A DNA stretch of 54,276 nt from assembly GCA_943704525.1 (NCBI GenBank), contig CALSCQ010001206.1, forward strand, positions 1-54,276, read 5' to 3'. Under the pieces are notes generated by a model. The model did no database searches, was not told the origin of the DNA, and was given only the letters and a program-made list of their open reading frames with translations. Below are positions 1-11,765 of the stretch, in pieces (the stretch's first letter is position 1; each line of letters opens with the position of its first letter). This stretch comes from Pigoraptor vietnamica (Eukaryota > Opisthokonta > Filasterea). The translations under genes and the position numbers were made by a program.

Positions 1-122
1 GGGGGGGAGGCGTGGAAGCCCTCTTCAGACCATGCACACAGTTCCAAATTATACGCGAGGTAGATGTGATCATTTTGGTACTCGACAGTATGACGCGCAT
101 GCTATATGCAATGTGCACCCAC

Positions 123-3100
123 GCCTTGAGCTCCACGCTGCAGCCGTCCGCCGAGACGACGCCGACAAAGCGCAGCACGCGGTCCTTCGCCACGGCTTCC
201 GCGCGCAGTTTGTCAAAGTGCGCGTCAAACGACGGCAGTCGCGACATGAATTCGTCGCCCGTCGAAGCCGCCAACAGCTCCTCGGGCAGAATCGGGTGAA
301 TGGCAACGCCGGACAGCGCCACCGACTGTCCAGACAGGCGCCCGAGAATGCACACCTGAGGGAGATAGATGTGTGTGAGATGGAGACGCGTCAACGGTCT
401 GCAGAGTTTCCTTTGCGTAAAAATGTGCGTGTGCACGCGCATACATGTGCGAATGTGACTGGCCGCGCGCATTCACCTTGCGTGCCACGTCCGCACCCGA
501 AAGGTCGTCCTTGGGGTTGGGCTCCGTGAGGCCGAGCTCCTTTGCCTCCCTCACAATCTGCGAGAACGGCGTCCCGGCACGCTTCGGGTCGCAAAAGTTG
601 TTGAATATGTACGACAGCGTTCCCGACAGCACGCCCTCAATGCTCACGACGCGGTCGCCGGTGTCCACGAGCGACTTGAGCGTCGATATCACCGGCAGAC
701 CCGCGCCGACAGTGGCCTCGTGCATAAAGTACGCGCGCGCGCCCGGCGTTGGGAACGAGGCCTCGCGAATGGCGTTGAACAGCGCGACGTCGCCCGAGAC
801 GCCCTTCTTGTTCGGCGTGACAATGTGAATGCCCCTCCGCAGCCACGCCGGGTACTGCGCGGCGACATCCTCGCTCGACGTGCAGTCAACAATGACGGCG
901 TGGTGAACCTCGTCCGAGGCCACGTGCGCCACGAATGCATCCATGTTCGCGTGCACCGACGACGTCTCGACCGTCTCCCGCCAGTTGATCCCAAAGCTCT
1001 CGCGCTGGAGGGCCATGCGGCCGCTGCGCATGATGCCCCGGATGCGGAGGTCGATCCCCTCGGCCTCGAGCACGCGCGCGCGGTTGGCGACGACCATGTT
1101 GAGGAACTCGCCGCCGACAAGCCCACACCCGACGACGCCGACCGAGACGATCCTGTTGCTGACCTTGAAAGCCGTGTGGAGCGTGCGGAGGGCGAGAGCG
1201 CAGTCGCGTCGCTTGATGAGAACACAAATGATGCGCTCGCCGTTCTGCGCTATCCCGAGGACGTTGATGCCGACCTGGCCGAGGGCTCGGAAGAAACGCG
1301 CGGCGATGCCGGGCGTCTCGTTGATCTTGTCGCCAACGGCCGTGAGAATGGTGAAGCCCCTGCGAAGCGAACCGCCGAACGGCAGGTCGTCAGCATGTCG
1401 TCAGCATGTCGTCAGCAACGAACGTGGTTCGTCGCGAGGAAGGGCAATTGAGAGAGCATCTTTCAAGAGGGGCGCCGACAGGAACCGAATAATGCACAAC
1501 CAAAGACACCCCGGGCACACACAAAATCCTCGATGCACACAGGTACACCGCGCACCTGAGCAGCTCCACGGTGTGCGCGGGCGCCTGCGACCCAAAGCCC
1601 GTACGGAAGTGCTCCTCGATCGTCTGCTTGGCCACTTCGCCCGAGTCCTCGGGAACGCAGAACGAGACCGTGTGCTCAGGCGCCGACTGCGCCATCATCA
1701 CCAGCGGCACGTTGATGTTCTTGAGGCTGCGAGTGCGACGCGCGAGCGCGAGTTGGATGCGAAGAAGTCAGCGAACCATGTGAGAGGGACAGGGAGCACA
1801 GACTGCTCGTACGTGTGTGAGGGGAGCCGCGAGCAGTAACTAGCACACGCGCATAAAAGGCAGATTACCGCGGGTGCTTGAGCGCACGCACCTGTTGAGG
1901 AGCCTGTTTCGGATGCTGAGGGGCGTGTAGTCGTCCGTGTCCAGATTCGCCGCGTGCACATTCACCAGCGCAATGTTGTCGATTGAGCAGAGGCCGCGCA
2001 CGGCCGATCGCACCGCATCGCCTACCACGCACAACGGACAGCAAGGTCACGTGAGTCGACTTGACTTGACACGCCCACGTCTCTCTACGCCCATATCGCA
2101 GTGGCTCGCATACCGTGGAATAGTGGCACACAGGCCACACATGGGCCATCTGCAGCGGCACACAACACACACACGCGACATACATGCAACGACCACTGCG
2201 AAACCTACCGTTCCCCTCCGCCGTAAACGTGACCTCGCGGCTGATCTTCGTCCCCGCGCAGTGCGGGTTGAACGTGTTCCTAATCCAAATGGGAATGTTC
2301 TTCTTCACCGCAGGCGCCATTGTCTTCGGGTGGAGGATTTTCGCGCCGTAAAACGAGAACTCAACGGCCTGCGTCGCAGCAGAAGCATGCTTTAGTATGG
2401 GACACATGCCAATGGTTGGGCATTCTCCAATAAGCTCACCCCTCACATATTGAAAGCACACACACTCAAGAGGAAAAACAAAGAAAGAAAGAAGATACAA
2501 AGGCGGTTTTTAAAGTGCTATTCCGCAGCCGAGCGACATGCCGGTGATGGTCCCACTGCGCACCTCGGTGTATGTGAGTTCGTGCAGCAGCTCGGCCGCA
2601 GGGACCTTGCGCGGGTCGGCGCTGTAGACGCCGTCGACGTCCGTCCAGATGGTAATGACCTACGCCAAAAAAAAAAAGAAGTATGAGACCACCGCGAGGG
2701 GGAGCGGGCGCACACCACAAGCGCACTTGCGTGCCTGTGCAAATAGGTACGCGTGCACGCAGACGTACCTTCGCATTGAACACATTGCCAAAGATGCTGG
2801 CAGAGTAGTCGCTGCCGTTGCGCTTGAGGGTCGTCGGTGTTCCCTGTGTTGTCGAGGCCACAAACCCCGTCACGACGACAAACTCGGCGTCCCTGCGGCG
2901 ACATCCCATGAGTCTGCGTCGCATACACACATACACACACACACACACACTCTCTCTCTCTCTCTAACACACACACACACCACACACACACACACACACT
3001 CTCTCTCTCTCTCTCTCGCTCTCACGTGCACGCACCACGCATGCACCCACCTTCCCTTGTGCTGGAACCACTCGTTGTACTTGGCCTGCGTCATGGACCA

Positions 3101-3753
3101 GTCGACCGTCGGCGTAACGGCCCACCCCTTGTCAGCGTCATTCACGCACAACACCTGGCGCGCATCGAGCCACTCGCTCTTCCGTCCAAGTGACCGGAGG
3201 TATGCATTCAGCACCTGCGCAATTCGAGGGCTCAACGAATGAGAAGTGAATAAGGGAACTGTGCACGAGCGAGAGTCCTTGTGCGCCTAACAATGGTGCG
3301 ATGTTGTGCAACACGGGTGTGCCAACGCACCTGCGCCGACCATATCTCCCCGTGGCCCGCAATAAGCTCCTGGTAGAAATCCGAGCACGACTTGGTGAGG
3401 TAAATGGCGCGCAGGAGGTCCCATATGTCCTTGGCGTCCCCGCGCACGGCGCCGACAAGCGCATCCCGCGCCGGCGTGTTGCCGAGCAGGTCCGTGATCA
3501 CCGTTTCGTGGCGGTGCAGCACCTCTTCAAACTTCTGCAGGTAGCTGTCGTCGTGCTTGCGTGCGAGCTCCGTGACGTTCAGGAGGGCGTCCGTCACGCC
3601 GCCCATCGCACTGACGACGGCTGCAATGCGCGTGTGGCCATTGCGACCCTCCGCCGCGTGCTCGTCGTCGAGAATGGTCGCAACCTGGCGATAGCAGCCC
3701 GCATTCGCCACGCTGGTTCCTCCAAACTGCGCATTACGGTACCTCAGTGACAT
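123..3753 (-). CDS. Bifunctional aspartokinase / homoserine dehydrogenase (3' end off the window)
   Basis: This enzyme would catalyse the first and third steps from aspartate to threonine, methionine and isoleucine: phosphorylation of aspartate, then reduction of aspartate semialdehyde. Nine exons are visible on the minus strand: 3753-3331, 3214-3051, 2892-2769, 2659-2564, 2368-2209, 2021-1892, 1726-1556, 1359-477 and 355-123, giving about 794 residues. The kinase begins with QFGGTSVAN at residue 9, the family's KFGGTS motif, and continues through [11 protein letters not shown] and [13 protein letters not shown]-like segments follow ([22 protein letters not shown]). The dehydrogenase starts at [13 protein letters not shown] and contains TPNKKGVSG and [10 protein letters not shown]. 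No stop is reached, so perhaps 30-60 C-terminal residues lie beyond the left edge. The fused form is known from plants and enterobacteria and occurs in some protists; animals lack it. The start at 3753 places the kinase motif where the family expects it. Confidence 0.93.
1386..1417. repeat. 11 bp tandem triplication in an aspartokinase-HSD intron
   Basis: GTCGTCAGCAT occurs three times in tandem, the third copy losing its last base. It lies within 60 bases of the 3' splice site at 1360. Confidence 0.9.
2924..3026. repeat. CA plus CT microsatellite in an aspartokinase-HSD intron
   Basis: CA runs alternate with two CT runs. On the sense strand this reads GA then GT. It lies in the intron between exons 3214-3051 and 2892-2769. 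Confidence 0.95.
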
Positions 3754-4421
3754 TCACACCCACGGGCACTGGTCGCTGGCTCTTACCTTGTGAACCACCC
3801 ACGAGAAGCGGTCGGCCGACACCCACGGCCAGAATGACGACGCCATGGAAAACAGGAGCCCTTCTTCCGTCGACAGCGAAGAGTACGGTGTCACATACAA
3901 ATACTGTGACTTCAAAGAAGAAAGAGTTCGTGTGTCCAGATGACTCCAGCTGATTTATCACGTGACACCTCGTGACTGTCTGGACCCATTACCATGACGT
4001 CATGGTTCCATGAAAAGTGCTCCGCCGCACAAAACGAGCACGTTGGCTTAGCCGCCTGGATACTTCGCAAATGGTATGCAACTAGTCTTGAAAACTGGCT
4101 TTACGGGTTCGATTCCCACATCCAGAGGCGCCGTCCAGCGTAATTCTTTTGTCTTTTTTTTTTCGTGCCACTTCCATTTCGAACCAATTGACCGGCATAA
4201 ACTCTTCATTACAATTTTTAGTGGGGCATTTTTGGACCCCTCAGCGCGACACAGACGTGCTGTGGTGTCTCAGTAGAGTGGAGAGTATATGCACACGCCC
4301 AACGCGAGCGCAATGAAGCGGTGCACGCAACACACAAACGCAGAAACCGAAGCGCACGCGCCTTATGTACAACAGAACAGTCAAGTCCAGCTCAAAAATC
4401 ACGCTCACGCTCGCAGCACAA
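3754..4421. promoter_or_regulatory. Intergenic region upstream of the aspartokinase gene and downstream of BCAS3
   Basis: These 668 bases separate two minus-strand genes, so the promoter of the aspartokinase gene should lie here. The region holds TCACGTGA at 3958-3965 and a perfect 16-base palindrome, ACCATGACGTCATGGT, at 3991-4006 with TGACGTCA at its centre. A 7-base inverted repeat (GTCCAGA near 3936, TCTGGAC near 3979) flanks the first palindrome. A tRNA-like stretch follows at 4055-4126. No further gene is seen. Confidence 0.5.
4055..4126 (+). ncRNA. Degenerate tRNA-like element resembling tRNA-Ser(UGA)
   Basis: The stretch can fold as a partial cloverleaf. Six bases of acceptor stem pair (CTGGAT 4056-4061 with ATCCAG 4120-4125). 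The D-arm has a GCA/TGC stem around loop AATGGTA. The anticodon stem CTAGT/ACTGG (4082-4086 and 4094-4098) pairs fully and closes loop CTTGAAA, giving anticodon TGA at 4089-4091. GGGTTCGATTCCC forms a T-loop and matches the pol III B box. Against a working tRNA: two extra bases between acceptor and D-stem, two mismatches at the base of the T-stem, and no long variable arm as tRNA-Ser should have. It may be a tRNA pseudogene or another small structured RNA. Confidence 0.25.
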
Positions 4422-7400
4422 TTACATGCCGTCAGCGTCCTCGCACGGGCCCGCGACGGCGTCGTCGTCATCCAGGTCGTCAAAGGCGTTTGGAAACGCC
4501 GTCTGTCCCCAGTCCTCGTCGTCGACGTCGTCCGCGGCATCGTCCACAAACTCAAGGTCGCTGCCGTCGTCGCTCGCAGGATGCAGCCCGTGCGCGGCGC
4601 CTCCAGACGCTGAATCGGGGCGCAGGCCACCGACAGTACTCGCAGCGCCAAAACCATAGTGGGCCGGGCGAGCGCGTATCCCAACAGCGCCAGAGTCAAA
4701 CGAGACGCCGTCAGCAGACCGCCCATTGTAGAGGGCGTGCGCGGCGGCGGCCCCGTTGCTGATCGCACGCGGGCGCATGGTCGTGTGCATTGCCTTTGAG
4801 AGCGAAAGCATAATGTCCTCCTCGTCCATCGCGTGCGGCGACGGCGGCGTGTCGCTCATCTTGGCGTCGGCGAGCCGCAGCGGAATGACCAGCGCGTCCT
4901 CGGGCGTTCCGCGGTGGTGCGCGAGGATGGCGCCGTTGCCGTTGATCGCGCGCTCGAGCGTCTCTTCACGGTAATCGCCGTCGTCCCCAAACGCCATGTG
5001 GCCCATCGAAAGCGTCGCCGTCTCGTGCGGCTGATACGTCTTGAACGTGAACTGCGGTCCCATCCACAGGGGACGGTGGAGCGGCGTGTGCGTCGCAATC
5101 TCAACGCCAGCCAGCCACCGCCGCTCCTCCCCAGCCGCCTTGCTCGAGCCATTGCCGTTCGAGTGTCCGTTTGCATGCCCGTTCACGTGACGCGCCTGGC
5201 TCGCCTTGGCCGCCGCGGGCGACGCACGGCGGACGGACACTTCCGTCTCGGGCCACGACGACGTGCGCCCGAGCGTCCACTCCTTCAGCGCGCGGGCGGT
5301 CGCCTCAAGCACCGACTGGTCTGCGGTGCGCTGCACGGGTGGGTGCGGAATGATGCGGTACTGCTGCAAAATGCCCTTCTCCGCGCACGCCACGAGAACC
5401 GTCTGCGAGCCGGCCTGTGCGTCCGGAGAGTGGTGCTGGCGCTCCTCTCCCGACACAGGCGCGGCCACGTAAGGGGCCGACCAGGACGACGCGGGGCAAC
5501 CAACCATCGCGGGCACAAAGCGCACCGCCACGGGAGCAAGCGACGCACCGCCCATTCCCGCGATGGCAGCGGCCACCGCGTGCATCTGCTGCTGCACGCG
5601 CGGGTCGTCCGTGGCGTTGGGCGTGGGAGCCGACGGCGGCACACACGGGCTGCGTATGCGCGCAATCGCCTGGAGCGACACGAGGTCCGGCGGCGGCTGG
5701 CTCATCACCTCCTCCAACCCCGCCGAAGTGAATCGCCGGCTCTCGTTGGGGACGGTGGGCGCCGTGTGCGTCGAGACGTCGACGGGTCCGCCAGAGGGGC
5801 TGATCGCAAAGACGTGTGTCGTTCCGCGCGACGTGCTTAGCGCGACCCACCGGCTGTCGTTCGCGAACGAAATGTCGACGACGACGGCGTTGGTTATCCC
5901 GCGGTGCAGCTTGTAAATGTGCCGCACGATCGTCATCTCGCCCGTGTGCGCCCAGCCAGCGTTGCGTCCGCCAGCACCGCCATCCGCTGCAACGCCACTC
6001 GCCGTTCCCTGCGCACCGTTCGTCCCGTGCGCGTCCTGCGACGGCTTGCTCGCAGCAGAGTGGGACGACAGCGCCGGCGCGGTGCCGTGCCGCGCTGACA
6101 TGTGCGGCGGCAAAATTTGGAACACGTTGAACCCATGCCCCATATTGGACGCCGTCACGAGCAGCTGGCCACTCGGATCGAAAGCAATCGCCGAAATCTC
6201 GTGGCGCATCGCCCGAAAGTGCGCCACGACCTTCCGCGAGACAACGTCCCTGATGACCACTGTCCCCGCGCTGCGATCATCCGACGACGACGGGTATCCG
6301 TCCGCGGACATGGACGCCTCGTCGTGGAATCCCGACGGCGCCTGCCCGCCCTGCGCACTCACGAGCGCCGGCTGCGGCACCTGGGGCGCAGCGGGCTGTG
6401 CAAGCGGGACGGCGGGTTGGCCGGGCTGGGCCTGCTGCTGCTGTCCCTCGGCGCCGGGACCATTCAAATACGACGACACGCGCTGAATGCCGAGGTCGCC
6501 CAGGTAGTACAGACCCGACGCAATGTCCTTGGCCACGTCCTTGGCGAGGTCCATCACCGTCTGCGTCTGCGCGCGTGCAATTTCGGCCGGTCGCGGGGAC
6601 GGCGACGGCTGGCTTGCGGCGTATGCGATCCAGCGTGATCCGAGCGCGAAGGGATTGACGACTGGACCGGTGCTGGGGTAGCAACCATTGACGCTGAACG
6701 CGTTCTCGAGCGTGTCGGCCTTGAACACGTAGATCGACTCGCGCGACGCGATCGCAACGACGAGGCGGTTGCAGTGCACGCTGTGAATCTCGGACCGAAA
6801 GCGAAGCGTGCTCACACACTCGTGCGAGAGGAGGGACAGCACCCGCACAGACGAGCGTGCGACCGCTCCGTTGCCCGCGGCGCCTGCAGGGGCGCCGTTT
6901 GCGGCCGCGTTTGAGGTCGCCAGCGCGTCGTCCACCGCCACGACCGTCATGAGAGGTCGCTGCGCCGCAAACTTGTCCCAAGACGGAGAGCCTGGCCTTG
7001 TCACCGGCGAGAGCAGCACGCGCGTGCAGTGTTGCTGCAGAATAAATTCAATATCAGCACAAACTACCCGAGCCCGTGCATGCAGTACGCCTTCATTTGT
7101 TTAACACATGCATTCTGTGTATCGGAAACAAACTTGCACCAGATCCGCCTTTAACACTAAACAAGGCATTGCCCTTTAACAGATTGCTCCAAGAACCCCA
7201 TAATTCGCAAACGCACCTTGATGGGCCCAGTCCTCCGCGACACAATTTCGCGCGCATTTTCGCCGTCCGTCACATCCCACACCTGGTAGCCGTTCGCATA
7301 CCCGAGCGTGAGATAGACGCGGTTGCCACGCGGGCAGTTGTGTCGCACGGGTACGTCGCCATCGTCGCCCGTGTCCAGCTGCACCCAGAGAACCTGCTCC

Positions 7401-7813
7401 TGCTCGTCCTGCGATGCCTTCGCTTGGGACGTCGTGTTGTTGAGCGCCTTGACGACCGTCGGAATGGGCAGCGGAATGTAGTCCTGGATGTAATCGGACA
7501 CGCTCTCGAGGTACGTCTTCTCACTGTGCGCACATTCGCGGCATTAGAATTGGTTGGTGGACAATAGCTTCTCGTGTAGACACCGCACACAATACGCAAC
7601 CACGCACACAGCGCATCCACGCACACACACACGGTACCCACGCACACAGAACACGGCACTCATGCACACACACAGCACCCACCCGACGGGCTGTGCCTTG
7701 ACGCGCGCGGCGGGACCAGCCGCACCGTGCGCCTTCGCGGCACCGCCAGAGGGGCCGTAGCGCGGTCCTCCGGAGCGAAGCGTCCCGCCGTCCGCGGCAA
7801 GAGCAGTCGCCAT
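4422..7813 (-). CDS. BCAS3 family WD40-like protein
   Basis: Three exons (7813-7683, 7523-7217, 7034-4422) encode 1016 residues. The segment EKTYLESVSDYIQDYIPLP just after the first splice matches the conserved N-terminus of BCAS3. Beta-propeller-like blades follow: LTLGYANGYQVWDV, then VRVLSLLSHECV and the IRDVVSRKVVAHFRA/ISAIAFDPSGQLL block. BCAS3 proteins bind phosphoinositides and cytoskeleton and, with PHAF1, associate with autophagosome formation sites; they also influence cell polarity and migration. Long low-complexity inserts rich in Ala, Gln, Pro and Gly interrupt the blades. The last 60 residues are very acidic, with an Asp run near the end. The gene lies head-to-head with TIM50 across 1.2 kb. 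The start at 7813 is the first ATG of the frame, and the residues before the conserved block look like a variable leader. Confidence 0.85.
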
Positions 7814-9006
7814 GGCGACACACGAGGTACGTTGACCCGCGTGCGTTATTGGGCGCTCACGCCCCTATGGGACTGCAAGGCACCGAACAAACGTGAGACA
7901 ATAGGGAAAGTTGCAACCAAGAACGCTTAAGAGACGGAAAACCGACACACGCACGTGAACTACAACATGAGCGCCCCAAGAACGAAACGCAGCAGCTTGA
8001 AATAAGAAGGAGCGAAAGAAACGGTCCGTTCAGAACATAACGTACCGGATGGCATCGAGGGCAGACACCGACCAAGGTGATGCGCGTCCACGCACGAGCC
8101 CACACAAGTCCGATAATTATGAGCAAGCGCAGGAGAGTTTCCGAAAGCACACGGTGACCGCAGCGAACGCGAAAAACACCGAAAAAGACTCGGCAAAATC
8201 GATAATCGGTTTGCGATTTGCGGTTGGCGCGAAATTTGGCTGTCGGCGCAGGGCACCCTGGCGCGCGCGAGCGACAGATTCACCAGACTTAACGTCGGAC
8301 TTGCGAAGCAGACGCCACAATAAGCTCAAGTCGCAGCGAGTTCGTTGTGTGGTGGAGGACGTGCGATCCCCAGCTTCTTATCTGACGACGCAATGGCCAC
8401 CCAAAGTGCCACGCAAGGTATTTCAGATAAGTCAGCCTAGTGCAAGCACACAGACAGTCACGCACTTGCGTAGAAGTGGAGGGGAGAGACAGAGGGCGGT
8501 TTAAGAGGCGCACATGCGGAGTCAAAATTCCGTGTGCAGTGGGCTGGAACGGCGTATGCACACACCACACACGCCCAAAACGAGAGGGGAAAAGGCGCGC
8601 GTCGCCGAGGACACACAAGGACCCACCCGTGCCCAGAGACGGCGTTATTTTGGTCGGTCCATTTCATAGTCAATTCATAGTGAGCAATTTTTATTACCCC
8701 CGTGATGACGTCGCAGAAAAAAAAACATTGGAGGGCCAAAAAATTCATCATCACGTGAGACCACGTGATGTTACTATGACGTCATGGATATTGGGGATTC
8801 CGTCACTGTTTTCACGATCGGAAAATGTTTTTACGGGCCAATCACACGTGCCGCTTGATTCCGAGCACGAAGTCTCTCTCTCACCTGCGTCAATCACCTG
8901 CGTGTAACAATAGAAGTCACAGCTCGCGACACAGACGCAGACATAGAACAAGACACTGAAGCGCTGTCGTGCATTGTCGCGTGTGTGTGCGGCAACAGCG
9001 CGGAAG
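7814..9006. promoter_or_regulatory. Shared upstream region of BCAS3 and TIM50
   Basis: This 1.2 kb lies between divergent starts and should hold both promoters. Around 8660-8790 it becomes richer in A and T and contains TGACGTCG (8706-8713), TCACGTGA (8751-8758), CACGTGAT (8762-8769) and TGACGTCA (8777-8784). A near-repeat of CATAGTCA..CATA.TGAGCA at 8663-8687 recurs in the region 5' of the 4E-T-like gene. Short open frames here show no recognisable protein. Confidence 0.5.
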
Positions 9007-11765
9007 ATGGCGGCTCTCGGTGCGCGCCTCGCGTCGCTGTGCGCGAGAGCGACTGTTCGCACATTGTGCACAGCGCGAAACCCGTCTTCGCTTTTCGTGG
9101 GTCCCACAACGCCGCGCGCGTCTCTATTCCGCTCGTTTGCGACCGAAGCACCGCAGCCCGCGAAGGCAGCGGCATCCGAAGCCGCGTCATCGACGACGAA
9201 AGGTGTCGCGGACAGCGTGGAGGCCACGCGTGCGGCGCTCGAGAGTGCCGCTGCCCGCAACGCAGCATCGGCGGCGAAGAAGAAGGGGAGCAAGTGGGGG
9301 AGTGCGGGAGTGTGGCTGGGTGCGCTGGGCGCGCTGGGGTTTGGCGCCGTGGTTGTGCTAGGTGGGTACTTTCACTGAGACGCACATCATGCATCCCGCT
9401 TCGACTGGTCCATCACACTGGCGAAAGAGGATGATGCTCAACAGCCCCCCTTTGCTCGCCGCTGGTTGCACTCCTTCCGCCGTAGGCCAACCGGAGCCTC
9501 TTTTTCAGTTCGAGAAGAACAGGGTGAGTGGATGTCCCTTACCATGTTGTCGGCCTTCCGGCTGTTGTTGCTGTGCTTCGGCTTAACTGTGTGTGTTGTT
9601 GTTCCCCTTAGCCCCAGTCCACGAAGCAGCTGGCTGCCCAAGGTGTGTGTGCGTGCGTGTGTGCGTGTTTTCGCCCAGTTGTCACGGCTGATGCTTGCGT
9701 ATGACTATCAAGGCGCTGAGTCTCATGTTACGCTCGCAGACAACGTGATCAAGGCTTATACGGAGCGTGCGCGGAACCGTGTTGGCGAACTCGTTGAGGT
9801 GGGTGATTGTATCAGTGCGCGTGTGTGCGTATGTCTGTGTGCGAGTGTGAATAGTGCGTTTGTCGTTTTCTCAGCTATTTGCTCATGTTCCTTCCCTCCA
9901 TGTGTGCGGCAGTTCTACTCTGCGCCTTCGCGTGAGCAGCTGCTTCCCAACCCCCTTCCGGAGCCTTACCAGCGTCCGTACACTCTCATCCTTGATCTCG
10001 ACGAGACACTCGTGCACTCGGATTGGACGGTGCGGGATCGGCCGCACTCTTGTATGCACACACACACACACGCACGCACGCACGCACGCACGCACGCACA
10101 CCACACGCACACCACCACCACCACCACCACATCGACGAAATTTATGTTTACACGCGAGCAAGTTCTTGTGCACGCATATCATACACACCCAAACCCAAAC
10201 CTCAGACACAAGCGTGTAACCCAACGCGCCAATGCATCACAGTCGTCCCTGAAGGCTGACGTGACATCTTTTTGCGTGCGCAGAAGGAACGTGGTTGGCG
10301 CACAATGAAGCGGCCGGGCCTCAACTACTTCCTCGCCTACCTCTCTCAGTACTACGAAATCGTCGTTTTCTCCGAGAAGCCGTTCTTTGTGAGTGTCGCG
10401 TGTGCTGCGCACGAGCGAACGCGCAGGGGTTGGAGTGGCGTGTGTGCACGGGGCTCTGGCGGTTAGAAGTCATTCTTGGTGGGGGTGTCTGCGTGTGTGC
10501 TGCGCTGAGTAACTGTGTGCGTAAATGGGCCAGAGGGCCGTGTGTGTGTGGAAGCTCTGTGTGACGCTTTCCTTCGCCCATCGCACAGTACGCCAGCCCC
10601 ATTCTCGATAAGATCGACAACCAGGGTTGCATCATGTACCGCCTCTTCAAGGACTCGACGAACTACCGCCAAGGCACGCACTACAAGGCACGTGCGCATT
10701 GGCCTTCGCCCTCTCTCTGTGTATCGCAATGTTTAATCTTTCCCGTGAATCGAATTCGTCCGCTAGCACGTTGAAGCAAAAGTTTCTCTCTCCCTCTCAC
10801 GTCCGGCTCGCCTTGGCCTCGCTGCAGGACCTGACGCACATCAATCGGCCGCTGTCGAAAGTGATCATTGTGGACGACGACCCGCGCCATTTTGAGCTGC
10901 AGAAGGACAACGGCATCAAGGTGTGTTGCGCACACCGCTTGCACCTCGTGCTTTGCCTTTGGGCGACTTATGTGTGCTCGGCAGGGCGCCCGACGTCCGC
11001 ATGCGAAACAGTTTCTGGCCTCCCTTGTTGTGTATTGGGAGGCTTGTCTGCACGTGACCCTTTTTCCTTAGAGCGTGACGCTAAGTACGCTTGATGTTCT
11101 TCAGATTCCCCCGTGGAAGGGCGACCCCAGCGACCGCACTCTCCTCGAGCTCATTCCTTTCCTGGAGAGTGAGTGTTTGGCGATTTTTGCGCGAATTTGT
11201 GCATTCGTTTTGCGAAAGCCTATCTTGTGTGTGCGTGCGTATCTCTTGCGTGTCTCTTGTGTGTGCACGTGTGTCTCTTGCGTGTGGTCCGTTAGTACTT
11301 AAGTAACATATGTTGCCCTTCGTAGTGCTCGTGCGGGCCGAGGTTGAGGACGTTCGCGAGGTGTTGAGGTTCTACGAGGGCAAGGACCTCATCGAGACAT
11401 TCAAGGAAAACCAGCGCCGCGTGGCCATCCAGCAGCAACAGCAGCAACAGAAGCAGCACTCCGGGCCATCGCTCGGCTCCCTTTTCCGCTCTGCGGTACG
11501 TGCCTGCGACTTCATTTTTCATCAGCCTCACCCATCGTCTCATTGCATGTGGCGCTCTCCTCCGCAGCCTATTGCGCCAGCGCACGCACCCCTCGCCCTT
11601 CCCGAGTCGCCTCAGACGGCTGTCGTGCCGGCGGGGGGAGCACCCGCTCACGAGCCCATTGCTGCCGACACTTCAGCGGCGGATGCCCAGCACAGGCCCA
11701 CACTATGGCAGCGCATGTGGGGAGGCGCGCCGAGCGTAGCAGAGCAGCAGCAGCCGCGCAATTGA
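9007..11765 (+). CDS. TIM50-like mitochondrial import receptor subunit
   Basis: TIM50 is the inner-membrane receptor of the TIM23 complex that hands presequence proteins from TOM to the import channel. Eleven exons (9007-9361, 9486-9523, 9618-9642, 9740-9798, 9913-10029, 10284-10388, 10589-10687, 10828-10920, 11105-11168, 11326-11495, 11568-11765) give 440 residues. The N-terminus is rich in Arg, Ala and Ser, as in a matrix-targeting signal. One membrane segment follows ([19 protein letters not shown], about residues 100-118). The FCP1-like domain shows [21 protein letters not shown] and later [21 protein letters not shown] and [11 protein letters not shown]. The DLDET acidic core of phosphatases is kept. 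Intron 7 has a GC donor (AAG then gcacgt); only this choice keeps the HYK-DLTHINR reading. Exon 3 could start six bases earlier at 9612. The tail is Pro/Ala/Gln-rich. Confidence 0.92.
10053..10135. repeat. Microsatellite (CA)n/(CACG)n followed by (ACC)n
   Basis: An intron of the TIM50-like gene contains a CA run, a CACG run and a short ACC run. The sense strand is CA here, against the trend elsewhere in the window. Confidence 0.9.

Noticed and set aside
2518-2563. Continuation of aspartokinase exon 4 to the next in-frame stop
   Set aside because: It would break the conserved [15 protein letters not shown] reading; a GT donor after GAG at 2564 restores it.
4833-5840. Long open frame on the plus strand opposite the BCAS3 gene
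   Set aside because: It is an antisense shadow in GC-rich coding DNA, with Arg-rich composition and no recognisable motif. The minus strand carries a conserved protein.
8049-8504. Possible small gene between BCAS3 and TIM50
   Set aside because: A 151-codon frame exists, but it has no motif, no splice logic and lies in shared promoter DNA.
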